A stretch of 64,000 bases of DNA. It comes from Dendrophyllia cribrosa (Eukaryota > Cnidaria > Anthozoa > Scleractinia > Dendrophylliidae). A model generated the notes under the pieces. It searched no databases and was not told the origin of the DNA. It saw only the letters and a list, made by a program, of their open reading frames with translations. Numbering within the stretch: the stretch's first letter is position 1; every line of letters begins with the position of its first letter. A program made the position numbers and the translations under genes. Location: the NCBI GenBank assembly GCA_024195265.1, contig JAJLRJ010000003.1, forward strand, positions 26,202,438 through 26,266,437, written 5' to 3'. Below are positions 35,924 to 45,800 of the stretch, piece after piece.

Positions 35924-36525
35924 CTCAACGACAAGTATCTGGTTTCATCCTCAAGTCTCATTGGTCCATTTGAACCAAGTCACGCGCTGACAACACGACC
36001 CTCCACCGGAGGGAAAGGTACATTTTGTCACGAATCAAGTGTCACACTAGGGTTCCCAAGGGATGTTTTTTGAAAGCTGTATTGTTTAAAGGACTGTGAA
36101 TCCCGAAATCTCAAAGTCGCCGTGGTGTGTTCGAGCGGGATTGCCTGCACGGTCTACGGCAGTGGATTGACGTCGACTGTACATTCATTTTACGGTCTTG
36201 GGACGGTAGATATGCCAGCCAAACTGGTTCTGGAGAGGTCAGTGGCCACTGCCAGCCTTGTACGAAGGATTCGAGACGTTGATGTAATAATTTGGGACGA
36301 GGCGAGCATGTCCAGCTCAAGAATCCTTGAACTTGTGAACACATTGCACCACAACATAGCAGGCGATGGCAACCTGAACCCGTGTGTGACACTTAATTCG
36401 TGACAAAATGTACCTTTCCCTCCGGTGGAGGGTCGTGTTGTCAGCGCGTGACTTGGTTCAAATGGACCAATGAGACTTGAGGATGAAACCAGATACTTGT
36501 CGTTGAGTAACGACCGTTGGCGCGT
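35924..36525. repeat. Inner inverted arms around the helicase relic
   Basis: About 140 bp at 35910-36050 is repeated inverted at 36381-36525 with few changes. Landmarks are AACGGTCGTTACTCAACGAC and CCCTCCACCGGAGGGAAAGG with its complement. The spacer is 330 bp. Confidence 0.85.
36104..36380 (+). pseudogene. PIF1-like helicase fragment
   Basis: The open frame reads VAVVCSSGIACTVYGSG, then HSFYGLG, then a DVIIWDEASMSSSRIL block and LVNTLHHNI. This order (TGIAA-like motif, H.FGL-like motif, Walker B DEAS) is that of the PIF1/RecD-like helicase core, as in Helitron or host PIF1 proteins. The Walker A part and everything downstream are missing, and the frame runs straight into the inverted arm. 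It is therefore a captured or leftover piece of about 90 residues. No Helitron ends are visible. Confidence 0.65.
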
Positions 36526-36532
36526 TGGCACG

Positions 36533-36648
36533 ATAGTCACGTGATGTGTATAGCTTGTATATAAACCGAGCACATGGAACCGGACTGGGAGAGAGAGTCT
36601 AACGAGAATACATAAGTAGAACTCGTGTGTGCAATAAAGAATACTACA
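36533..36648 (+). repeat. 5' LTR, truncated
   Basis: It matches the last 116 bp of the 3' LTR without a difference. It contains TATATAAACCGAG as a likely promoter and AATAAAG near the end. The left 26 bp, including the TG start, are lost. Confidence 0.9.
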
Positions 36649-36650
36649 AT

Positions 36651-36665
36651 TGGCGACGAGGATGG
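36651..36665 (+). promoter_or_regulatory. Primer binding site
   Basis: TGGCGACGAGGATGG begins 2 bp after the LTR. The TGG start fits pairing with a tRNA CCA end. The gag ATG (36662) lies inside it. Confidence 0.7.
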
Positions 36666-39600
36666 CCAAAATCAAGATTGATGAATTCGAAGAAGGCGAT
36701 TTAGCGTCAAAAGGCATCCGATGGCAGAAATGGACAGCCCTGTTGCAAGATAACTTCGACTGGTTCGGCGTAACGGACGCCGACAAGAAAGTAAAAGCTC
36801 TTCGCATCTACGGTGGGGAAAGAGTTCGAGATTTAGTCGACAGCTTGCCAGATCCTGTAATGGAAGGAGACGCTTTCGTTAAAACCATGGCTAAGTTAGA
36901 TGCGTTCTTCCTGCCGAAGAAGAACACAGACGTCTTAGTGGCGAGGTTTCGCAAGATGCGTCAGAATGACCACGAGACAATTATGCAGTATTACGCTCGT
37001 CTTCGACCAGAAGCTACAAAGTGCGAGTTCCACAATACAGATTTAGAAATAAAGCGTCATCTTCAAGAAACCGTACGAAACCGGAAGCTTGCAAAGAAAT
37101 CCGTCAGGGATCGCTACAGTTTAGAAAAGTTCCTCGAGGAGGCACAAGCAGAAGAAGAAACTAAAGCAAACGAGCTAGAGATGGGTGCGAAGGAAACACA
37201 AGAAGTCGGCGAACATGGCGGCGATGTTAACGTCAACAAAGTTAAAGCGGGAAAATATTCTGCCAAGAATGCAAATCGTTCTCGCTTCAGAGCGCATGGG
37301 AAAGCTCAAGGGAAATCGCAAGGTTGGAAAAATAGCGACAAGCGGTCCTGTGGGAGGTGTGGATTAGAACACGGTCCTCAGAAATGTCCGGCTTTTGGAA
37401 AGACGTGTAACAAATGTGGGAAGAAGAATCACTTCGCACGCGCCTGTCGAAGCGACAGAAATTCTGAGAAGAAAATTAATCAAATCGATGACTCAACTGA
37501 CGAAGACGATTCAGATGATGAATACGTGAAGAAAATTTCGGTTGGATGGATGCGTACCGATGTTGGAAAGAAAACCACCGTAAAATTTCTTTTAAATGGC
37601 GTGAAGGTTCAAATGGCAATCGACTCCGGAGCGAGTGCTAATGTAATTGACGAGGAGAGGTTTCAAAGGATTCAAGAAAAGTCTGAGAGAAAACTCCGGT
37701 TAGAGAAGTCCAAAGTCAAGCTTTATGGATATGCCAGCGAAGCTCCGATACCCGTTGCCGGGAAATTCAACGCTATGATTGAGACCAATAACAAAGTGGT
37801 TCCTGCTGCTTTCATTGTTGTGAAAGGGAAGACGGACGGTGAAATGTTGCTCGGATGCGACACTGCTATGGAACTGGGAGTCTTGAAGATTGTAAACAGC
37901 GTTGAGAAGGAAGGAAAAACGTTAAGACCTGCTGTCGCTGACATCGTTTCAGAATACGATTGCTTGTTTCATGGCATTGGAAAGCATAAGCATGCCAACG
38001 TCAAGATCCGCGTGGATGAGTCGGTTACGCCGGTTGCTCAGGTAAACCGTAGGATTCCTTATCATTACCATGACAAGTTGAAAGAAGAACTCCAGAAACT
38101 AGAAGAGGCAGGAGTAGTAGAGCCAGTGCCAGATAATGAACCGACAACTTGGATATCTCCGCTTGTTATACACCCCAACAAAGGCCCTGGTGAGATACGA
38201 ATATGCGTGGATATGCGAAAGCCAAATGAAGCCATGAAACGCGAGAAAAGAGAATTTCCTACCGTGGAAGACATCGTTCAGGAGCTAAATGGTGCAGTCA
38301 GATTCTCCAAACTGGACCTTAACCACGGCTATCATCAGCTGCAACTGGATGTCGGATCCAGACACTTGACTACATTCTCCACACCATGGGGGTTAAAACG
38401 ATATACACGACTCAATTTTGGAACTGTCATTGCGCAAGAGGTGTTCCATGAGGAAATTAAGAAGACGATTGCCGGTGTACAAGGGGCGAGGAACATCACA
38501 GATGACATCATTGTGTATGGGAAAACTTCAGAGCTTCATGACCAGGCTCTCAGAGACACTCTCGAGAAGTTGAAGGCGAATGACTTAACTCTGAACCGTG
38601 CAAAATGTTTGTTTGACCAACCGGAAATCGAGTTCTTCGGTTATGTTTTGTCGGCTCAGGGAGTGTCACCAGACCCTGCAAAGGTTCAAGCGCTGAAAGA
38701 AGCTGAAAGGCCAACCAATGCAGAAGAAGTACGATCATTCTTGGGAATGGCTAATTATTCAGCAAGATTTATCAAGAATTTCTCAACATTGGCTGCTCCA
38801 CTCAGAGAGTTAACACGAGCAGATGTAAAATGGTGCTGGACAGAGAGTGAGCAACAAGCGTTTACAAGGCTTAAGAATTCATTGCTCGAGAATGCTACTT
38901 TGGCTTACTATTCGCAGGACGCAGAAACGGAGGTGATTGTGGATGCAAGTCCAGTGGGCATTGGTGCTATGCTGACCCAGAAGAAGGGGGATGGGTTTAA
39001 GCCTGTCACATACATCAGCAGATCACTTAGTCCTGTCGAACAGAGATACAGCCAAACAGAACGAGAAGCATTGGGTATTCGCTGGGCGTGTGAGCGGCTA
39101 CGCATGTACTTGGCTGGAGCACGATTTAAGGTTGTGACTGACCACAAGCCTTTAGAAGCCATCTTTAACAGCTCAAGCAGTAAACCACCAATCAGAATAG
39201 AGAGATGGAGTATGTACCTGCAAGAGTTCGACTTCGTAGTTGAGTACAGGCCAGGAAAAGGAAACCCTGCAGATTATATGTCCAGACACCCATTACGTGT
39301 ACCAGAGAATGCTGCTGATTATCAAGAGCAAAAGCAGACAGAGAAAGTCGTGAATTCCATCATCAGAAAACATGTACCAGAAGCATTGTTGGTGGAGGAA
39401 GTTAGAGAGGCTACAAGGAATGACCCTACTCTGACAGTAGTGATAGACATAGTGCAGAATGGCCAAGGAGAGTCGAGATACAATCGAGATGATTTGAAGC
39501 CATACAAATTCGTTCGTTCAGAGCTGTCTGTTGCAAATGGAATCCTCCTCAGAGGGTCAAGAATCGTCGTGCCTAAGGCTCTGCAGCGCAAGGTGATCAA

Positions 39601-40837
39601 CATCAGTCATGAAGGTCACCAAGGAATAGTAAAGACGAAGCAGTTGCTCCGTTCATCCGTTTGGTTCCCTACGATGGACCGTATGATAGAAGATGTTGTC
39701 CGTAGCTGTTTGCCCTGCCAAGCAGCAACTCAGCAGAAGCACACAGAACCTCTTCAGATGACTGAGTTACCAGAAAGGCCCTGGCAGAAGGTTTCTGTTG
39801 ATTTCAGTGGACCCTACCCCTCCGGAGAATATTGTCTGATAGTGGTTGATGATTATTCACGTTATCCGGTAGTAGAAATAGTGAGCACCACTTCAGCTGC
39901 TGCTGTACTTCCAAGACTTGACAAAATATTCTCTATGTTTGGAATACCGGAAGAGTGCAAGACAGACAACGGTCCACCCTTTCAAGGAAGAGAGTTTGCT
40001 GAATATGCAAAAGCACAGGGATTTAGACATCGGAAGATTACACCACTGCACCCCAGGGCAAATGGAGAGGTAGAGAGATTTGTGAAGACCCTACAGAAGT
40101 TCATCACTGCCACGACAGCGGAAGGAAGCAACTGGAAGATGTCACTGCCTTCATTTCTACGGGTGTACCGGTCAACGGATCACACGGTGACTGGTAGGAG
40201 CCCATATTCTCAACTCTTTGGCGGTAGAGAAATGCGTGGCAAGGTTCCTAGATTCAGCTTCAGCGTTGAGGAAGATCTTGATATGCGTTTGAGAGAAGCC
40301 GAGGCGAAGCGGAAGACAAAGGCGTATGCAGACAAGAAGGCTAATGCTAAAACGTCCCCAATCCAAAAGGGTGACACGGTGTTGTTGCGTCAAGAGAAAA
40401 GAAACAAGCTCAGTACACCATTCGAGGTTACCCCCTATACGGTGTTTCAGAAGAAGGGAAGTATGGTCACAGCTGAAAGGGTCACGGATGGAAGAATGGT
40501 CACTAGAAATACAAAGGACTTCAAAAGTTGCACACCTTCACCGAAGGAAATGACACTGGTTGAGGAACATGGTGATTCAACTGTCGTTGCGAGACGACCA
40601 TCAGTCGACCTACAAGTGCCTTGTGATACGGTTGACCAAACACCAGACGCAGTCATCCCTTGTGATAAAACTGATCATCGAACACCGGATGCGGTTATCC
40701 ATTCATCACCACAACCTACTAGCGCTGTGCTGGAAACCCCTTTATCACCTCATTCATCGAGTGCTACAGTTGAAACGAGATACCCAAGAAGGGAACGGCG
40801 TAAACCTGCACGATTTAAGGACTATATTTGTACGTAA
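36662..40837 (+). CDS. Ty3/gypsy Gag-Pol polyprotein
   Basis: A single open frame of about 1391 residues encodes all enzymes needed for retrotransposition. In order: a Gag/capsid-like region; two CCHC zinc knuckles (about residues 230 and 249, CX2CX3HX4C and CX2CX4HX4C); an aspartic protease with DSGA (321); a reverse transcriptase with LDLNHGYHQLQLD and the active-site TDD (about 613-615); an RNase H with its VDAS and TDHKPLEAI motifs (about 761 on); an integrase zinc finger HEGH...CLPC (from 983); and the D, D, E core at about 1047, 1102 and 36 residues on. No frameshift separates gag from pol. The first ATG lies only 13 bp after the LTR, within the primer site, so there is almost no leader; a TTG at 36650 precedes it in frame but is unlikely as a start. 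No stop or missing catalytic residue was seen. The length is normal for the family. Confidence 0.95.
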   Translation: MAKIKIDEFEEGDLASKGIRWQKWTALLQDNFDWFGVTDADKKVKALRIYGGERVRDLVDSLPDPVMEGDAFVKTMAKLDAFFLPKKNTDVLVARFRKMRQNDHETIMQYYARLRPEATKCEFHNTDLEIKRHLQETVRNRKLAKKSVRDRYSLEKFLEEAQAEEETKANELEMGAKETQEVGEHGGDVNVNKVKAGKYSAKNANRSRFRAHGKAQGKSQGWKNSDKRSCGRCGLEHGPQKCPAFGKTCNKCGKKNHFARACRSDRNSEKKINQIDDSTDEDDSDDEYVKKISVGWMRTDVGKKTTVKFLLNGVKVQMAIDSGASANVIDEERFQRIQEKSERKLRLEKSKVKLYGYASEAPIPVAGKFNAMIETNNKVVPAAFIVVKGKTDGEMLLGCDTAMELGVLKIVNSVEKEGKTLRPAVADIVSEYDCLFHGIGKHKHANVKIRVDESVTPVAQVNRRIPYHYHDKLKEELQKLEEAGVVEPVPDNEPTTWISPLVIHPNKGPGEIRICVDMRKPNEAMKREKREFPTVEDIVQELNGAVRFSKLDLNHGYHQLQLDVGSRHLTTFSTPWGLKRYTRLNFGTVIAQEVFHEEIKKTIAGVQGARNITDDIIVYGKTSELHDQALRDTLEKLKANDLTLNRAKCLFDQPEIEFFGYVLSAQGVSPDPAKVQALKEAERPTNAEEVRSFLGMANYSARFIKNFSTLAAPLRELTRADVKWCWTESEQQAFTRLKNSLLENATLAYYSQDAETEVIVDASPVGIGAMLTQKKGDGFKPVTYISRSLSPVEQRYSQTEREALGIRWACERLRMYLAGARFKVVTDHKPLEAIFNSSSSKPPIRIERWSMYLQEFDFVVEYRPGKGNPADYMSRHPLRVPENAADYQEQKQTEKVVNSIIRKHVPEALLVEEVREATRNDPTLTVVIDIVQNGQGESRYNRDDLKPYKFVRSELSVANGILLRGSRIVVPKALQRKVINISHEGHQGIVKTKQLLRSSVWFPTMDRMIEDVVRSCLPCQAATQQKHTEPLQMTELPERPWQKVSVDFSGPYPSGEYCLIVVDDYSRYPVVEIVSTTSAAAVLPRLDKIFSMFGIPEECKTDNGPPFQGREFAEYAKAQGFRHRKITPLHPRANGEVERFVKTLQKFITATTAEGSNWKMSLPSFLRVYRSTDHTVTGRSPYSQLFGGREMRGKVPRFSFSVEEDLDMRLREAEAKRKTKAYADKKANAKTSPIQKGDTVLLRQEKRNKLSTPFEVTPYTVFQKKGSMVTAERVTDGRMVTRNTKDFKSCTPSPKEMTLVEEHGDSTVVARRPSVDLQVPCDTVDQTPDAVIPCDKTDHRTPDAVIHSSPQPTSAVLETPLSPHSSSATVETRYPRRERRKPARFKDYICT

Positions 40838-40989
40838 GAACCCTGGACATTGAATGCACAAGAACACTGGACATTGAACATCGAACAGTATTGAACACTG
40901 AACATTGGCCATTATACATGTTGTTTTGTTTTCAGTTTAGTTTATTTTGGGTTTGTAGTTAATGTTGTTTCTACCAAGATGGGGAGGGA

Positions 40990-41131
40990 TGTAATGTCCT
41001 ACCATATTTGGATGTATAGTCACGTGATGTGTATAGCTTGTATATAAACCGAGCACATGGAACCGGACTGGGAGAGAGAGTCTAACGAGAATACATAAGT
41101 AGAACTCGTGTGTGCAATAAAGAATACTACA
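40990..41131 (+). repeat. 3' LTR, 142 bp
   Basis: It starts TGTAATGTCC, ends TACTACA and follows the purine tract GATGGGGAGGGA. It is short for a gypsy LTR. The host arm resumes at 41132 with ACAAGCACATCTGG. Confidence 0.9.
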
Positions 41132-41574
41132 ACAAGCACATCTGGAAAGCAAAATATCTCGTTCTTTACGAGTCTTTCGACCGCCGAAGCACACGTATGT
41201 GGAGTGAAATTTATTGGGCTCTATGGAACTGTTGGTTTTATTGCGATTCGGGACTTTTCCTTTTGAGGAGAGAGCGATTTGTGGAGTGACCTCTGGCCAG
41301 CGATCGATGCAGTGGTCTGCCTTTCCTTCTTTTTAGAAGGAGAGACAACGACTTCGAATAACTTCGCTAAATGGCGTCGGAATGGCTTCAAATTCAGTAC
41401 AAGACACAAGTAAGCGACACATTTGAGGTAGGTAAACTTTATTTCAAAATAGATAGTTATTTGCCCAAGTTTAGAGAATCCGTGATTTTCCCATACATTT
41501 CTCTATATACACAAGCTGTCGCATACACCACGTATGTAGAGTCGAATTTTGAGCTTGGGAAGCCTGTGGGCTAG

Positions 41575-41870
41575 CTTGTTTAAAGTGAAGGATTTTAAAT
41601 AGAAAGATATTGGCTACTTTGTGTAAAATATTGCAGGTTTTAATAGAAGAAGACCAAAAATGATTAGAAGAACTATTGATTTCAACTGAAGGAATAGATG
41701 TTTCAATATGCGAATAGCATATTTGAATTAATGAACTGCGTGTTCAAATATTGGAATATATAGAAGGACTTCATATCTGAATTGAAAAGCTACTGCTTTC
41801 AATAACAGAATCATATTGAAAACGCATAATAGCATTTTTAAAATGAGGTTTTTAATTCTCACACTAAAAC
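41575..41870 (+). repeat. Repeat Y copy 3
   Basis: It matches 19740-20050, including GATGTTTCAATATGCGAATA and GAATTGAAAAGCTACTGC. It mirrors 35215-35430 and so forms part of the palindrome arm. Confidence 0.7.
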
Positions 41871-41935
41871 GCGCCATAATTCAAAGCGCGTGATAGTCCG
41901 TGTTTCAACGGCAGCGCGTGTTTGAATTATCATTC

Positions 41936-42824
41936 ATAAACTTATTTAAGTAACTAAACACGTGTATTTATCAAGAGTTAAATTCTCCAAGCACTTTTCC
42001 AGAACATGTGATCAAACCGATCACGTGATAACAATAACTACACGGGATAACCAACTCATCATAACATCCCCTTTCTTTCTTTCTTTCTTTCTTAGTTGTT
42101 TTTAACGTAGCTAAGTTACTTCTAGTGATAAATGGAATAAGAAGTAATAAAATCACAACTGCAGATAAACTTACAATTACAACTATTTTTACATAACGCA
42201 ATCCTTATGCCAACTCGAAACAGATCTAACCCGTGTTGAGCGACACAGACCTGCTAACACATCATCGGGTGGGTTTGAAAAAAAAAAAACAAAAATCCGA
42301 AAATTGATCGATTTGTGTGAAAAAAAAAACGTTTGTATGCAACTAACCGTAGTTTGATTTGCTCTCTGCTTCAACTAATTAGAAATATAAAGCATTGAAA
42401 TTTACCTGAATTGACTATTATAAAGAATCGTTCAAGAACAAAACATAGCGGACGGAACGAGTAAAGTTGCACGACAGACCGCTTGCCAGATGTACCTTTT
42501 CAATCCTTTCCAAGTTTATTGCAACTTTGTTGCTGTGTAAGTGAATACTTGCAGTAGTATACCGCGTAATATACAACCGCTTCTCGTTTGCCGTATATTG
42601 ATGGCATGTGTTAAGTAGGATATCCTTATTAATGTAGTGAAAAACGTCTTTATTTTCACTGCTTATCTCATCAGGATTACTTATCATTCAGGCATTTCAA
42701 GGTAACGGAAAGAGAGATATAGAGTTTCCAAGTGCTTTCAACTTAGCTGTTCACCGGGGTCGACCAATACACAGTGAAGAGTATTAACTTTCGCCTGCAG
42801 TGAATCAATTACATCTTACATAAA
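41936..42824. other. Upstream region of fucosyltransferase 3
   Basis: No gene is recognised. There is a CTTT repeat at about 42073-42094 and A tracts near 42280 and 42320. It probably holds the promoter of the next gene, but no defined element can be named. Confidence 0.4.
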
Positions 42825-45800
42825 ATGTTGATCTTGAAGAAGAGGCGTTGCCTAGTATTGGTGGTACTGTTAACCTTTTTAATTATTTTAACGAAGTTAA
42901 TGAACCCATTAAGTGAGTTGCTACGGCGGAGAGTCCCAAAAAAGACGTCAGAGGGAATGATGGAGTCTACATCAGTGTTAAGAGAGGACGGTGAGAACAA
43001 GATGATGTCTACGTCGGCAAGTACTATAAACAAGACGCGAAAAGCTATTATTGTATTGTTGATATATACAACATTCTTTGGCAACAAGGAGTGGTTCTAT
43101 ATTCGTGACGATTGCTCTTTAAATGGGAAACGGAAAACAAACTGCAAGAAAGACATGATAGATATAACCTACGATAAACGAAGATTTACTGAAAGTGACT
43201 TTGTATTATTCCACGCGATGGACGACATGCCAAGCTTGGATCATTTGAAGACAATTTTAAAAGATAAGCCTTCCTCGCAGTTCTGGATCTATTTTTCCCA
43301 GGAAAGTCCAATGTTGACACCTGATACAACCCCGTTGAACGGTATGTTCGATTTGACTTATACTTACAGATCTGATTCCGATTTCGTGGCATCTTATGGA
43401 ACCTACCAGGAGATTCCATTCCCAAAAAGCCGAGAGCAAGATTTTTCGGTTGGCAAAGACAAGCTGGTTTTCTGGATGGTTAGTAACTGTCGCTCTCAGC
43501 TTAGAAAATCTTTTGTTCGTGAGCTACAAAAATACATTAGTGTTGATGTTTTTGGAAAGTGTTCGAGAGAATTTGGCCCATATAATTCTGCCTGTTTACG
43601 AAATGAGTCTTGCATTGGTATTTTTAAGCATTACAAGTTCTACCTCAGTCTCGAAAATGCACTGTGTGAAGACTACATCACTGAAAAGTACTGGTGGCAT
43701 TTGGGTAAGCCATGTCTTGATTTGGGTTACGAAATGCGTGATATAGGTCTAATTGATGTAGCTATATGAGATATGTCGAGAAATGCAGGCAGAGGGGGAC
43801 CACACTGCCCCATGACTGGCATCACAAAGTGTCCTCGCCAATATAAAAAGTCCACAAAAAAACACACAATTTTATTACATATGAAGTAACATGAGAACGA
43901 CAAACAACTCCGTCAAATATGAAGTGCTCGTTAAACAATACCTGCCTGCATTTCTGGACAAAGTGAGTTATATCGATATGTAAAAAGGTGGGGGAAGCTG
44001 AGAGATATTACTATGACGCGCCAATATGAACAAAACAATATGAACAAAATATGAACAAAACAATATCACATTGACGAATAAGTATATCACGCGTGTTTTC
44101 AGAAGCTGTAGAAATTGCCCGAGTCGCGAAGCGACGAGAAAGAGAGCAATTTCTACAGGGAAACCTTTCAGACTTTTCTGTAGGGAAACCTTTCAGACTT
44201 TTTAAGAGTCACTCAGACTTGAGACTACCCGAAGTGAAAATACTCTCTCGCAAACTGACAAGAAAAACTTTTCAACTCACTGTGGTTAAATAAATTTCTA
44301 TTCGGTCAAAGATACATTTGGCTGTTCTGTATATCTAGAGAACAAAAAAGCCTGATTTGTATCGATAAAAGACACTTTACGACAAAAACAAAGGCGAGTT
44401 TTATTTAAGCGTACCAGTGTGCGGTTTTAAAGTTTTTGCCGCTTTGATAACAACAACAAATGGCGAGAGTTCAAATTTGCTTGCATGTTTGGCGATTTAA
44501 TTGCTTTCTTTCACTTCTTTTAGCCATATTCTTTCTCCTGTTAAACGTATATTTTCCCTTTCAGCAAAATCTCTCAAAGCTTTTTTCTTTAGGCCCGCAG
44601 AAATCCGCATTTTTTTCAATGAAGTTATGGAACTTCAAAACCTTTTGTCGCCATGAATGAATTTCTTCGAGGTCTTCAACGTCTCAACCTGGCCTGCAGG
44701 CGCCTAGTTAATCTAAGATTTGACAATCGCTTCCTGTTTGGCGTAAAATGCTGTAATTCACCTGTAGTATTCCTTTCTTGGGTATCTTACGATTTCATTC
44801 CTTTTTTATAACAAAACATCCGGCGAAACATGCGAGCGCTCCGTTTGTAAATTTTCTTCAATGTCCCGCCAAGCCAACTGATTAGACAAATTTAGCAAGG
44901 ACAACGTGACGTGAGATGAGGACGGCGCGCGCACAAGGAGTGACAGATTAAGACTGGGTCGACAACGCCGTCGCGTTGCGGGTAAAAGGGATTTAGCAAG
45001 CTGAAAACAAGGCGGACAGCGACGTCGATTATAGTAGGAGGAGGAGAGACACATAGGTGACCCTCCACAGGATTTCATGTACTAAGGTGATGACACGCAC
45101 ACGGTACTTTAGCACGCTGTGACACGACACGCTAATCGTGTCAAGAGTTCTGATATGCGCATATTTAAATAGAAAAACAAAAGTTACCGTGTTCCGTGTG
45201 AGTCACTATTGTTCTTACCTGCTTAACACGCAAAAGCGTTGTTTTCTTAACACGGTAAAGCTTTGTTTTCTTGACACGGTAAAGCTTTGTTATCTTGACA
45301 CGGTAAAAGTTTGTTTTTTTGACACGGTAAAGTTTTCTTACCTTGACATAGTAAAGCTCTGACACGGTACACTGCTTTGGCTTCCCCGGCATGTTAAATA
45401 ATTTTTCTCGTAGTAATATCACGATAATCGCTGGCAGCCGATATGACAGAAGTGAAATTCAGTTTGACGACGTGTTGATTTTCTAACAAAAACTACAGTT
45501 AACCAGTGAGCATAATGAAGATCAGTGGTCTGATTGAAACATACTCTTAAAGTCTTCAGAGTCCTAGGCTGTAATTCTTTCGAACTGTGTTGTTTGAGAG
45601 TTCGAGAGAGTCTAGTCGGACATGTTCGTTTTGGCTATTCGTACGGCAGCCGTACGCGGACTTCGATTTGCTATTCGTACGGGAGTCCAAAACTTTCGAC
45701 AATTTTCGATGTTATTCTTCACTTTTGTTGGTCCACAATATTATATGTTCGTTTAGCTTTACGAAGCGCTTATGGCAAGCGATGTTGATTTGGCTCAGAC

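Larger units (their letters stand above)
36533..41131 (+). mobile_element. Ty3/gypsy LTR retrotransposon, nearly complete
   Basis: A partial 5' LTR (36533-36648), primer site, single gag-pol ORF, purine tract (40978-40989) and full 3' LTR (40990-41131) are all present. The two LTRs are identical over their shared 116 bp and the ORF is intact, so the insertion is young. The first 26 bp of the 5' LTR and about 11 bp of the target are missing, so the left side was damaged and no target duplication can be checked. Confidence 0.95.
34868..41935. repeat. 7 kb inverted-repeat structure
   Basis: 35431-36050 is the inverted match of 36381-36525 plus 41132-41575. Outside these, 35215-35430 matches 41575-41870 in reverse, and weaker CATGATAGT-like ends follow near 34880 and 41900. 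The right arm is interrupted by the LTR retrotransposon, with about 11 bp lost, and also lacks 17 bp (about 35873-35890 in the left arm). The centre holds a helicase relic. Confidence 0.8.

Noticed and set aside
36650..36661. TTG as the start of the gag-pol ORF
   Set aside because: Non-ATG starts are unlikely here and an ATG follows at 36662.
37185..40853. Other open frames across the gag-pol region
   Set aside because: They are shadows of the single long frame.
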